Below, in pieces: positions 1 to 7,594 of a stretch of DNA of 12,569 bases. Position numbers and translations under genes: made by a program. The number at the start of each line of letters is the position of its first letter. Positions within the stretch are counted from its first letter, which is position 1. The notes beneath the pieces were generated by a model that saw nothing but the letters and a program-made list of their open reading frames with translations, was not told the origin of the DNA and made no database searches. The DNA comes from an uncultured Muribaculaceae bacterium (GTDB lineage Bacteria > Bacteroidota > Bacteroidia > Bacteroidales > Muribaculaceae), in the NCBI GenBank assembly GCA_910587075.1, contig CAJUKE010000039.1, forward strand, positions 1-12,569, given 5' to 3'.

Positions 1-49
1 GGACCCCAACATTAAAAGTGTTGTGCTCTACCAGCTGAGCTAGCGAATC
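1..49 (-). tRNA. tRNA-Lys(TTT), 3' part cut by window edge
   Basis: Read on the minus strand, the sequence gives an acceptor strand GATTCGC, TA at positions 8-9, a D arm GCTC...GAGC, and an anticodon arm CAACA-CTTTTAA-TGTTG. The seven-base loop puts TTT at the anticodon, so it decodes lysine. The variable loop GGGGTCC is just reached before the window ends, so the T arm and 3' acceptor strand are missing here. A good promoter lies about 40 bp upstream. Confidence 0.9.
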
Positions 50-89
50 TCCGTGATGCTTCGGGAAAGTGTTGTTCTCAAAAGCGATG

Positions 90-121
90 CAAAGGTATGA
101 AGTTTTGTTGAGATACGCAAA
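90..121 (-). promoter_or_regulatory. Bacteroidetes-type promoter of tRNA-Lys
   Basis: On the minus strand TTTG (121-118) is followed by 20 bases and then TACCTTTG (97-90), matching the Bacteroidetes primary-sigma pattern TTTG / TAnnTTTG. Transcription would start around position 83, a short distance before the tRNA 5' end at 49. Confidence 0.75.
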
Positions 122-354
122 TTTTTCGAAAGGTTTTATTTTGATGATTCAAAGAAATAGCCAGAAATAGCACAGAAAACGCCGGAAAACGCCAAACAAA
201 ACACCGTTAACTATAGGAGAATCCGGTTGGTGATTCTCGCAGAGGGTTCAGTTGGTTGATTTTGCGGGAGGTTTTGTGTTTGATTTTGGGGCGCAATGGA
301 TGTTTTTTGAAAGTTTTTTGAGATGTGGCGAGCCGGGCATTGGATTTAATTTGG
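122..354. other. Non-coding gap between tRNA-Lys and MFS gene with short repeats and a hairpin
   Basis: No gene is seen here. Two adjacent 10-bp-period duplications occur: AGAAATAG at 153-160 and 163-170, and GAAAACGCC at 175-183 and 185-193. A perfect 7-bp inverted repeat GAGAATC (217-223) / GATTCTC (232-238) encloses an 8-nt loop. It has no T tract on either side, so it is not a convincing terminator. The stretch is otherwise rich in T and G runs. Confidence 0.5.
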
Positions 355-362
355 TAATTTTG
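355..362 (+). promoter_or_regulatory. Possible -7 element of the MFS gene
   Basis: TAATTTTG matches TAnnTTTG exactly and sits 35 nt before the ATG at 398. No TTTG is found 19-21 bp upstream, so the -33 half is missing or diverged. The element overlaps a small inverted repeat TTTTGC-AGCC-GCAAAA (about 358-373), which could form a hairpin at the 5' end of the mRNA. Confidence 0.4.
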
Positions 363-397
363 CAGCCGCAAAAATAAGATTAATCAATTAGTATTAT

Positions 398-1588
398 ATG
401 GATGGTAATAATGTGACGTTTGGCAAAAGATACCTTGTATATCTGATGGTGTTCCTGGGGATGTTATCGGCGTTCGGGCCGTTTGTCACCGATATGTATC
501 TGCCGGTGCTTCCGGGTATGGCTGATATATTCGGCTGTTCCGCGTCGACCGCCCAGTTTGGCCTGACGATGAGTCTGGTCGGTCTTGCCGTCGGCCAACT
601 GTTCTTTGGGCCGTTGAGCGACAAGTATGGCCGCAAGCCTGTGCTCCTGACGTCGTTGTTGCTTTTTGCCGCCTCCACAATAGTGATATTGTTCTCTCCG
701 ACGATGGAATGGTTCAACGTCTGCCGTCTGTTCCAGGGCATTGGTGGTGCCGGGGGCATAGTGCTTTCCCGGTCAATCGCCACCGACTATTATTCGGGCC
801 GCGAGCTGGCTAAGACGTTAGCCATCATAGGGGCTATCAACGGCATCGCGCCGGTTGCATCGCCCGTTATCGGCGGAGTGGTGGCCACGTTCACCGGCTG
901 GCAGGGGATATTCCTGGTGCTTCTCGGCATCGGTGCCGTGATAATGGCTATGTGTTTCGTGTTCAGAGAGTCGCATCCGCTGGAAAAGCGTAACGCGGCC
1001 GGCGTTTTGACCGCATTCGCCTCATTCGGCAAATTGCTCCGCCTGCCATATTTCAATGTTTACGTTCTGATGTACGCGTTTGCCTGCGCCATCCTGTTCG
1101 CTTATATCTCTTCGGCCTCGTTCATCATTCAGAACCACTATGGCTATTCGCCTTTTGTTTTCTCTGTTTGTTTCGCTGTCAATTCGGTATTCATCGGTAT
1201 CGGTTCCGGGTTGTCGGTCAAGGTCAAGAAGAGCGCCAAAGCGGCCGTTGTAGGCGGTGCGATGCTTGTAGCCACTGCTGTCGCGCAATTAGTGATATGT
1301 CTGCATTACGATGCCTTCCCTGTCTACGAGCTGCTGACTCTCCTGATGCTCACCGGGGTAGGGTATGTCTTCACCGCGTCGACCACTCTGACAATGACCG
1401 AAGGTAGGGCTTACGTTGGAGCCGCATCCGCCATTTTCGGGGCTGCCGGCTTCCTGTTTGGCGGCATAGTTTCGCCGCTGGTCGGCATTGGCGATATCCG
1501 TGTGTCTACTATGGTAGCGATGCTTGTTTGCGCCATTATGATATTCCTTTTCGCGCTGATTTCGATTCGGCGCAAGCAACAGGCATGA
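398..1588 (+). CDS. Bcr/CflA-family MFS drug/metabolite exporter
   Basis: This is a 396-residue inner-membrane transporter of the major facilitator superfamily, drug:H+ antiporter type with about 12 predicted membrane segments. The N-terminal helix ends in TDMYLPVLP (about 31-39), the signature of the Bcr/CflA group. MFS motif A is GPLSDKYGRKP (71-81) in the loop after TM2, RLFQGIGGAGG (110-120) is in TM4, and the antiporter-type motif C region GINGIAPVASPVIGG (about 146-160) is in TM5. Length is normal for the family (about 390-410). The ATG at 398 places the first helix correctly. The family exports small toxic compounds such as bicyclomycin, chloramphenicol or cysteine pathway metabolites; the substrate cannot be read from sequence. 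It converges with oxyR across 33 bp and shows no operon partner. Family assignment is firm, substrate unknown. Confidence 0.92.
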   Translation: MDGNNVTFGKRYLVYLMVFLGMLSAFGPFVTDMYLPVLPGMADIFGCSASTAQFGLTMSLVGLAVGQLFFGPLSDKYGRKPVLLTSLLLFAASTIVILFSPTMEWFNVCRLFQGIGGAGGIVLSRSIATDYYSGRELAKTLAIIGAINGIAPVASPVIGGVVATFTGWQGIFLVLLGIGAVIMAMCFVFRESHPLEKRNAAGVLTAFASFGKLLRLPYFNVYVLMYAFACAILFAYISSASFIIQNHYGYSPFVFSVCFAVNSVFIGIGSGLSVKVKKSAKAAVVGGAMLVATAVAQLVICLHYDAFPVYELLTLLMLTGVGYVFTASTTLTMTEGRAYVGAASAIFGAAGFLFGGIVSPLVGIGDIRVSTMVAMLVCAIMIFLFALISIRRKQQA

Positions 1589-1621
1589 ATCAAGCGGCAA
1601 TTAGTTGATCGCGCCGTTCCG

Positions 1622-2548
1622 CTATAGGCGCAGGGCGGAGCGGAGCATGGCGGGGGAGAGCATCCCCTCGGGCATGAAGCGCTTCAGGGTGTCGGTGATG
1701 GTGTTGAGCATCCGTTCCCTCACATAGTCGCGGCGTATGTAGAGCGACACTTTCCGCAGCGAGAGGTGGTCGCCGTCGATGTGCCGCACGTTCTGCCTTT
1801 GCTCTGGCGTGAGCATCGGCAGGTGCATTTCGGGAATTATGGTGTAGCCGCCGTTGGCATCGACTATCCTGATCAGGGTCTCGATGTTGCCGGCTTCGTA
1901 AACGTGGCGTCCACCGCGGCGGGCCTTGCAAAAGCTGAAAGCGCTCTCGCGGAGGCATTGCACCTCCTTCATAACCCATAGGTGCTCGTGTTCGAGGTCG
2001 GCCGGATGGAACACGGGGAGTTTTCTGCGGCAGCTCTCTGAAAGATACACGCAAAACCGCTCCGTGTACAGTGGTATCTCGAAAATATCCTCGGAACCGT
2101 TGCCCGCGGTGGCTATCCCCGCGTCGATGCTCCCCTCGCGCAGCGCCTTGACCATTGCCTCGGGGCGCATCTCCTCGACAGAGAGCGCCACGCCCGCGTA
2201 TTCCTCCATATAGATGCGGATGAAGTCGGGGAGGATATACGGCGCTATGCTCGGCCCTACCGCCAGACGGAGGTCGCCCGAAACCGCTCCCTTGCGTTCG
2301 CTTACGATTTCTTTGACGCGGTCGGCCTCCATCAGCACCCTGCGCGCCTGCGCGGCTATTTCGCTACCGATGGCCGTGGTCGCGACCTTGCGGCTGTCGC
2401 GTTCGAAGAGGGTGACGTCAAGCTCCTCCTCAAGCTTTCGCACCATTCCGCTCAATGTGGGCTGGGTCACCCCGAGCGCCTCGGCGGCCATGGCGAAGCT
2501 CCGATGGTTGTCAATCGCCACGACGTATCTCAGTTGTTGCAATGTCAT
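1622..2548 (-). CDS. oxyR: OxyR, LysR-type peroxide-sensing regulator
   Basis: A 308-residue LysR-family transcription factor. The N-terminal winged helix-turn-helix covers about 1-60 (FAMAAEALGVTQPTLSGMVRKLE), followed by a linker helix and the substrate-binding-like sensor domain from about 90. Decisive evidence is QCLRESAFSFC, with C198 and C207 nine residues apart. This aligns with the redox-active pair C199/C208 of E. coli OxyR (HCLRDQAMGFC), where peroxide drives disulfide formation and switches the protein to an activator. Length equals the usual 300-310. The gene is divergent from the CoA-disulfide reductase fusion, and an OxyR-like site lies between them, so autoregulation and control of the neighbour are likely (inference). 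Its 3' end converges with the MFS gene, which is probably not its target. It may also control catalase, Dps and AhpCF elsewhere, as OxyR does in Bacteroides. Confidence 0.95.
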   Translation of the reverse strand: MTLQQLRYVVAIDNHRSFAMAAEALGVTQPTLSGMVRKLEEELDVTLFERDSRKVATTAIGSEIAAQARRVLMEADRVKEIVSERKGAVSGDLRLAVGPSIAPYILPDFIRIYMEEYAGVALSVEEMRPEAMVKALREGSIDAGIATAGNGSEDIFEIPLYTERFCVYLSESCRRKLPVFHPADLEHEHLWVMKEVQCLRESAFSFCKARRGGRHVYEAGNIETLIRIVDANGGYTIIPEMHLPMLTPEQRQNVRHIDGDHLSLRKVSLYIRRDYVRERMLNTITDTLKRFMPEGMLSPAMLRSALRL

Positions 2549-2552
2549 ATCA

Positions 2553-2577
2553 ATAGATTTTGTCTATGCAAAGATAG
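2553..2577. promoter_or_regulatory. Candidate OxyR operator
   Basis: ATAG (2553-2556), seven bases, CTAT (2564-2567) reproduces one half of the E. coli OxyR consensus ATAG-N7-CTAT-N7-ATAG-N7-CTAT. A third ATAG follows at 2574-2577 after six bases; the fourth element is not recognisable. The core is also a 5-bp inverted repeat ATAGA-TTTTG-TCTAT. It begins 5 bp before the oxyR start codon and overlaps the expected oxyR transcription start, which suits autorepression. It lies 10-35 bp upstream of the -33 box of the divergent gene, which suits activation. Binding is inferred, not shown. Confidence 0.6.
2569..2576 (-). promoter_or_regulatory. -7 element of oxyR
   Basis: On the minus strand TATCTTTG matches TAnnTTTG exactly, 20 nt before the oxyR ATG. 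No TTTG occurs at the -33 position. With the identical -7 box on the other strand at 2611-2618 it forms a 9-bp inverted repeat, CAAAGATAG / CTATCTTTG. Confidence 0.5.
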
Positions 2578-2586
2578 TGATTTCCG

Positions 2587-2618
2587 TTTGGTCGCCTATG
2601 GTTAAGGGGCTATCTTTG
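2587..2618 (+). promoter_or_regulatory. Promoter of the CoA-disulfide reductase fusion
   Basis: TTTG (2587-2590), 20 bases, TATCTTTG (2611-2618) fits the Bacteroidetes vegetative promoter at both elements. The expected transcription start is about 2625, giving a leader of only about 16 nt before the ATG at 2641. Confidence 0.8.
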
Positions 2619-2640
2619 TGGAAAAATAAAACGAATTGAT

Positions 2641-5091
2641 ATGAAATATCTGATAGTTGGAGGCGTCGCGGGTGGCGCCACCGCGGCGGCGAGATTGCGC
2701 CGTCGTACGGAAGATGCCGAGATCGTGCTCTTTGAGAAAGGGCGCGACATTTCCTACGCTAATTGCGGTCTGCCTTATTATATAGGCGGCGTGATCGCTG
2801 AGCGAGAGAAACTGCTGGTGCAGACACCCGAAGCGTTTGGCCGTCGGTTTAATATCGACGTGCGCGTGCGGTCGGAGGTGACGGCGATCGACCGGGAGGC
2901 GAAAACAGTAACTGTGACCGCCCCCGACGGATCGACTTACACCGAGACCTACGACAAACTGCTGCTGTCGCCGGGAGCAACCCCCGTGCGCCCCCCGCTG
3001 CCGGGCATCGGTAGCCGGAAGATTATGACCCTGCGCGACGTGGCCGATACCGACGCGATAAAGAGTGCTGTCGGCGCTGCCGGAGCCAGGCGCGCGGTAA
3101 TTGTGGGCGCCGGATTCATCGGGTTGGAAATGGCCGAGAATCTCAAGCACGCCGGAATGGAGGTCGCCGTGGTCGAGATGGCACCGCAGGTGATGGCGCC
3201 CGTCGATTTCTCGATGGCGCAGATTGTTCACTCCCACCTTGTTGAGAAAGGGGTGCGGCTGTATCTGTCAACCGCTGTAAGCGCGTTTGAGGAGACTGAA
3301 AACGGCGTCGAGATCAGTTTTGCCGACGGCCGCCGCATAACCGCCGATATCGTGATTCTGTCGATAGGTGTGCGCCCGAATACCGCCCTGGCCAAATCTG
3401 CCGGACTTGAGCTGGGCGATCTCGGAGGCATCAAGGTAGACAGCCACCTCCGCACTTCCGACGAGAATATTTATGCCGTGGGCGACGCGATCGAATTCAC
3501 GCATCCTCTCACCGGGCAACCCTGGCTCAACTATCTCGCCGGACCGGCCAACAGGCAGGCCCGCATCGTAGCCGACAATATGGTGCTTGGCGACAAGGTG
3601 GAGTACGAAGGGGCCATCGGCACCTCGATAGCCAAGGTGTTCGACCTCACGGTAGCCGCGGCCGGGCTACCCGCCAAACGGCTCAAGCGCGACGGCGTGC
3701 CGTATCTCTCGGCCACGATCCACCCCTCGTCGCACGCCGGGTACTATCCGGACGCTCTGCCGATGACCATTAAAGTGGTGTTCTCGCCCGCTGACGGTCG
3801 GCTGCTCGGAGCGCAGATTGTCGGCTACGACGGTGTCGACAAGCGCATCGACGTTATCGCCCAGATAATGAAGCGCGGGGGACGTGTGTCGGACCTCGTG
3901 ACGATAGAGCAGGCCTACGCTCCCCCGTATTCCTCCGCCAAGGACCCGGTGGCGATAGCCGGATATGTGGCCGGCAACATCCTGAGCGGCAAGATGAAGC
4001 CAATTTATTGGCGCGAGCTTGCGGCTATGAAGCCAGGCGAGGTGGCGCTGATTGACGTGCGCACCCCTATGGAGTTCGAGGCCGGAGCCCTTCCCGGCGC
4101 GATAAACATCCCCTTGGACTCAATGCGCGACCGACTCGCTGAGATTCCCGCCGATAAGCCCGTGGTGCTTTACTGCGGAGTGGGCCTCCGGGGTTACCTC
4201 GCTTCAAACATTCTGCGGGGCAGCGGGTTCGAGGATGTGCGGAATCTTGTCGGAGGTATCAAGACCTTCCGATCAGCCACTGCCGCGCTGCCCGAGCCGC
4301 TCCCTTTCGCTGATGGTGCCGCGCCGAAGCATAACTATGATAAGCGCGCTGCCTCCACTGCCTCCGGCGCTCCGGCCTTGCGCATTGACGCTTGCGGCCT
4401 GTCGTGCCCCGGCCCGATAATGAAGCTCCGCGAGGGCATGGAGAGGTTGTCCCCGGGGCAGTCGCTCGAAATAGTATCGACCGACCCCGGATTCGTACGC
4501 GACGCCGAGGCGTGGTGCGGCTCAACGGGCAATAAGTTCCGACTCGCCGAGGCCGCCGCAGGAAAGCACCGTGTAGTTGTCAGCAAGGGTGACGGATGCG
4601 TAGCACCGTCGACCACCTCCGGGCGCGGCAAGACTTTCGTGCTCTTCAGCGACGACCTCGATAAGGCGCTCGCCACCTTCGTGCTGGCCAACGGCGCGGC
4701 TGCGACGGGCGAGAAAGTAACCATATTCTTCACCTTCTGGGGGCTGAACGCCATCAAGAAGACCGTGAAACCGAAAGTCGGCAAGGATCTCTTCGGCAAG
4801 ATGTTCTCCTGGATGCTCCCCTCCGACTCCCGCTCACTCAAGCTCTCGAAAATGAATATGGGAGGCATGGGTAGCCGCATGATGCGCCACATCATGAAGC
4901 GCAAGAGTGTCGATTCGCTCGAAGAGCTCCGCGACGCGGCTATAAAGAGCGGTGTCGAGTTCATCGCCTGCCAGATGTCGATGGACGTCATGGGGGTTCA
5001 CCGCGACGAGCTGCTCGACAACGTTACCGTTGGTGGCGTGGCCACCTACATCAACCGCACGGACGATGCCAATCTGAATCTGTTTATTTAA
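2641..5091 (+). CDS. CoA-disulfide/persulfide reductase fused to rhodanese, TusA and DsrE domains
   Basis: An 816-residue cytoplasmic four-part fusion. Residues 1-450 are a FAD/NAD(P)H pyridine-nucleotide disulfide oxidoreductase of the CoADR/Npsr group: FAD motif VGGVAGGATAAARLR (6-20), redox cysteine C42 in SYANCGLPYYIGG, NAD(P) motif IVGAGFIGLEMAE (154-166), second FAD motif IYAVGDA (277-283), and the dimer-domain motif AYAPPYSSAKDP (425-436). Residues about 455-548 are a rhodanese with active-site C512 in CGVGLRG. Residues about 580-648 are TusA-like with C589 in the CPGP motif. Residues about 663-816 are DsrE/DsrF-like with C777 in ACQMSMDVMG. All four domains keep their key cysteine. 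The family reduces CoA disulfides or persulfides and passes sulfane sulfur between carriers; a relay within one chain is inferred. It is divergent from oxyR, with a strong promoter and OxyR-type site upstream, which suggests peroxide or disulfide-stress control. The exact physiological substrate is unknown. Confidence 0.93.
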   Translation: MKYLIVGGVAGGATAAARLRRRTEDAEIVLFEKGRDISYANCGLPYYIGGVIAEREKLLVQTPEAFGRRFNIDVRVRSEVTAIDREAKTVTVTAPDGSTYTETYDKLLLSPGATPVRPPLPGIGSRKIMTLRDVADTDAIKSAVGAAGARRAVIVGAGFIGLEMAENLKHAGMEVAVVEMAPQVMAPVDFSMAQIVHSHLVEKGVRLYLSTAVSAFEETENGVEISFADGRRITADIVILSIGVRPNTALAKSAGLELGDLGGIKVDSHLRTSDENIYAVGDAIEFTHPLTGQPWLNYLAGPANRQARIVADNMVLGDKVEYEGAIGTSIAKVFDLTVAAAGLPAKRLKRDGVPYLSATIHPSSHAGYYPDALPMTIKVVFSPADGRLLGAQIVGYDGVDKRIDVIAQIMKRGGRVSDLVTIEQAYAPPYSSAKDPVAIAGYVAGNILSGKMKPIYWRELAAMKPGEVALIDVRTPMEFEAGALPGAINIPLDSMRDRLAEIPADKPVVLYCGVGLRGYLASNILRGSGFEDVRNLVGGIKTFRSATAALPEPLPFADGAAPKHNYDKRAASTASGAPALRIDACGLSCPGPIMKLREGMERLSPGQSLEIVSTDPGFVRDAEAWCGSTGNKFRLAEAAAGKHRVVVSKGDGCVAPSTTSGRGKTFVLFSDDLDKALATFVLANGAAATGEKVTIFFTFWGLNAIKKTVKPKVGKDLFGKMFSWMLPSDSRSLKLSKMNMGGMGSRMMRHIMKRKSVDSLEELRDAAIKSGVEFIACQMSMDVMGVHRDELLDNVTVGGVATYINRTDDANLNLFI

Positions 5092-5130
5092 AGTATGGTT
5101 TAAACGACGCGTTGAGGCGCCTGGCCGGAG

Positions 5131-7554
5131 TCAATCAGTTTGGCTTACGGTCAGGCCCTCTGCTTTCGGGGTGATCAGGTAGGTTGCGCCTGGGGTGGTG
5201 TCAAACGATACCCGCGCACCGCGGTACGACACCGCACAAGGTCTGCCCGACAGGGAGGTAACCTCGGCCTTCACCAGGTCGCCATCAGCAAACTTGATGT
5301 CAACCACGAAGCCACCCCGTGAGCGCAACCCTTTGGCGCTGCCGTCGGGCCACGCCGCGGGAAGGGCTGGGAGCAGCTCTATGCTTCCGCCGTGGCTCTG
5401 GAGCAGCATCTCGGCCATTCCGGCGGTAGCCCCGAAGTTTCCGTCAATCTGAAACGGCGGATGGAGGTCCCAGAGGTTGTCGGCAACCCCCTCACTGAGC
5501 AGGTTGCGGAGCAGTTTGTGGGCGTTCTCGCCGTCGAGCAGCCTGGCGTAGAGGTTCACGCGCCACCCCATGGCCCATCCAGTCGATTTGTCGCCCCGCT
5601 GGGCCAAGGTGGTTCTCGCTGCCCGGGCGAGTTCGGGATTCTCATTGGCGATGATGGATGTGCCCGGGTGCACCCCGAAGAGGTGGTTGGTATGGCGGTG
5701 GGTGTCAGCTGGGTCGTCGATGTCGTCGTGCCATTCAAGAAGTTGCCCGTGTCGGCCTACCCTGTAGGGCGCCATGCTGTCGAGCACTCCGGCCCAGCGT
5801 CGGCGGTCGGATGCATCGACCCCGAGCGCCTCCGAAGCGCCGATCGCCGCGGTGAGTATCTCTCGGCTCACGGCGTTGGCATATGTGGCTCCGAGGTCGG
5901 CGGTGCCGTGTTCCGGGGAGTACGATGGCGCGGAGGTGTAGCGGCCATTGTGCTTGTAAAGGATGTCGGCTGAGAAGTCGGCGCTCGATTTAATGAGCGG
6001 GTACGCCTTGTCGCGCAGCCAGTCTTTGTCGAGAGTGAACAGGTAGTGGTCCCAAAGTTGCGAGGCGAGCCAGGCCCCGGCGGTCGGTATGTAGTTCCAC
6101 GACATGTTTTTATCGGCGAGCGGAGCGGAGAATCCGAAGGGATTCGCCGAGATTGACGCGGTCCATCCCCCTTCGGTGCCGAAATATGAGTTGGCGGTAA
6201 TTTCGCCGGGCTTCCTGAGCGACTCAACGAACTCGCCGAACGGGGTGAAGCACTCCGAAAGGGCGCAAACGTCGGCTGGCCAGTAGTTCATCTGCAGGTT
6301 GATATTGTTGTGGTAGTCAACGTGCCAGGGGCCGTCGACATTGTTGTGCCACATCCCTTGCAGATTGGCCGGGAGGTTTCCGGGGCGCGAGGAGGCTATA
6401 AGCAGGTACCTCCCGAAGTTGAACAGCAGCTCTTCGAGGCCGTTGTCCCTCGCCCCGCTGCGATATGCCGCCAGGCGCGCCGGGGTGGGGGAGCCCTCTT
6501 TGGCCGGGTCGGCTCCGAGGTCGAGGCTTACCCTGCCGAAAAGCGCCCGATAGTCGTCGGTGTGCGAGCGCTTTATCGCCTCGAATCCCTTACTGAGCGC
6601 TCTCTCGGATATGGCATTTACGTTGTAGGCCGGGTCGGGACCGGTGTAAGTCATTCGGTCGGCGAAGTCCGGGTTGTTGTTCGGGCGGTAGTCGGTATCG
6701 GCCGCGATAAGGAACACAACCTCCTCGGAGCCGTCGATTTCGATTGTGCCGTCTGCGGGATTCGCCGTTATAGCCGTGCCAGGGTCGGCCAGTGGCTCGA
6801 TGCGGGCAGCCCATCGCATACCGTTGTTGTCGAGTTCGCCGCAAATGAACAGACCACCCGTGGCGGTGGATTTCGATGATTTGATATTGTGAGGGGTGGC
6901 GAAACGCGCCTTGAGCTTCTGTTTATTGCTGGGCGAGCTGAATCGGAACGCCATGACGCTGTCGGGGTACGAGGCGATGAATTCCCTGAGATGCCTGACG
7001 CCGTCGGCTGTGAAGGAGATCTTCGCGATAGCGCTGTCAACGTCGAGCACCCTGCGGTAACGCTCGACGCGGCTTTCGTCTACGCCGGTCTCCACCGAGA
7101 ACTCGCCGAGGGTCGCGAAGCATCCGAAGCTGTCGCGGTTGTAGGGGGTGAGGCCGTTGAAATTGTTCCTTATGATTCTGTCGGCCTTATGGTTGTCGCC
7201 GGCGAGCAGCGCTTCGCGTGCGGCGGCGAGGGTTGAGGCGTCGGCACTCTTGTTCATGCCCCAGTAGAGCGAGTCGGCCCTCGGCCCTCCGAGCCAGAGC
7301 GACTTCTCGTTGAGGGTGACGCGTTCCCTGGCGACAGACCCGAACACGTTGCCCCCGATGGAGCCGTTGCCTATAGGCAGCGACTGGCCTTCCCATTCTG
7401 GATCGACGTTTGAGATCCCTTTCGAGGGTAGGGTCCACGCCGGTGGTGTGGCCGACGAGGTGGGGGTGTCAAACACGATGCGGTTGGCGGGTCTGGCCGC
7501 TTGGGCGAGGGCCGCGGCCGCCAGCAGCGCCGCGAGTCGGATGCTTGGTTTCAT
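5131..7554 (-). CDS. Secreted GH95 alpha-L-fucosidase
   Basis: An 807-residue glycoside hydrolase of family GH95, close to the usual 780-830. Residues 1-19 form a Sec signal peptide (charged start, Ala/Leu core, AQA-A cleavage) without a lipobox cysteine, so the enzyme is probably periplasmic. The N-terminal beta domain begins near 48 (DPEWEGQSLPIGNGSIGG). The (alpha/alpha)6 barrel carries WHVDYHNNINLQMNYWP (409-425), SPEHG (E548), HRHTNHLFGVHPGTS (619-633) and HPPFQIDGNFGAT (698-710). By comparison with Bifidobacterium AfcA, E548 would be the general acid, and N417/N419 with D704 the base system. His at 415 fits fucosidases; from memory, the characterised GH95 alpha-L-galactosidase has Thr there. 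GH95 enzymes invert and typically release alpha-1,2-fucose from host glycans or plant xyloglucan. No SusC/SusD pair is adjacent, so it is not in an obvious polysaccharide locus here. It follows bioB by 40 bp and may share its transcript. Substrate is inferred. Confidence 0.93.
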   Translation of the reverse strand: MKPSIRLAALLAAAALAQAARPANRIVFDTPTSSATPPAWTLPSKGISNVDPEWEGQSLPIGNGSIGGNVFGSVARERVTLNEKSLWLGGPRADSLYWGMNKSADASTLAAAREALLAGDNHKADRIIRNNFNGLTPYNRDSFGCFATLGEFSVETGVDESRVERYRRVLDVDSAIAKISFTADGVRHLREFIASYPDSVMAFRFSSPSNKQKLKARFATPHNIKSSKSTATGGLFICGELDNNGMRWAARIEPLADPGTAITANPADGTIEIDGSEEVVFLIAADTDYRPNNNPDFADRMTYTGPDPAYNVNAISERALSKGFEAIKRSHTDDYRALFGRVSLDLGADPAKEGSPTPARLAAYRSGARDNGLEELLFNFGRYLLIASSRPGNLPANLQGMWHNNVDGPWHVDYHNNINLQMNYWPADVCALSECFTPFGEFVESLRKPGEITANSYFGTEGGWTASISANPFGFSAPLADKNMSWNYIPTAGAWLASQLWDHYLFTLDKDWLRDKAYPLIKSSADFSADILYKHNGRYTSAPSYSPEHGTADLGATYANAVSREILTAAIGASEALGVDASDRRRWAGVLDSMAPYRVGRHGQLLEWHDDIDDPADTHRHTNHLFGVHPGTSIIANENPELARAARTTLAQRGDKSTGWAMGWRVNLYARLLDGENAHKLLRNLLSEGVADNLWDLHPPFQIDGNFGATAGMAEMLLQSHGGSIELLPALPAAWPDGSAKGLRSRGGFVVDIKFADGDLVKAEVTSLSGRPCAVSYRGARVSFDTTPGATYLITPKAEGLTVSQTD

Positions 7555-7594
7555 TGCGGTGTACTTGGATCTTGGTTGTCGGATGGGCGGGTTG

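Noticed and set aside
217..238. Terminator or riboswitch before the MFS gene
   Set aside because: The 7-bp hairpin has no T run and no recognisable riboswitch consensus; only the inverted repeat itself is supported.
394..783. Minus-strand ORFs opposite the MFS gene and the many plus-strand ORFs opposite the GH95 and bioB genes
   Set aside because: They are antisense shadows of GC-rich coding sequence with Arg/Pro/Ser-rich, domain-free translations.
1589..1621. Bidirectional terminator between the MFS gene and oxyR
   Set aside because: Only short, imperfect G/C pairings and no T tract could be found in the 33 bp.
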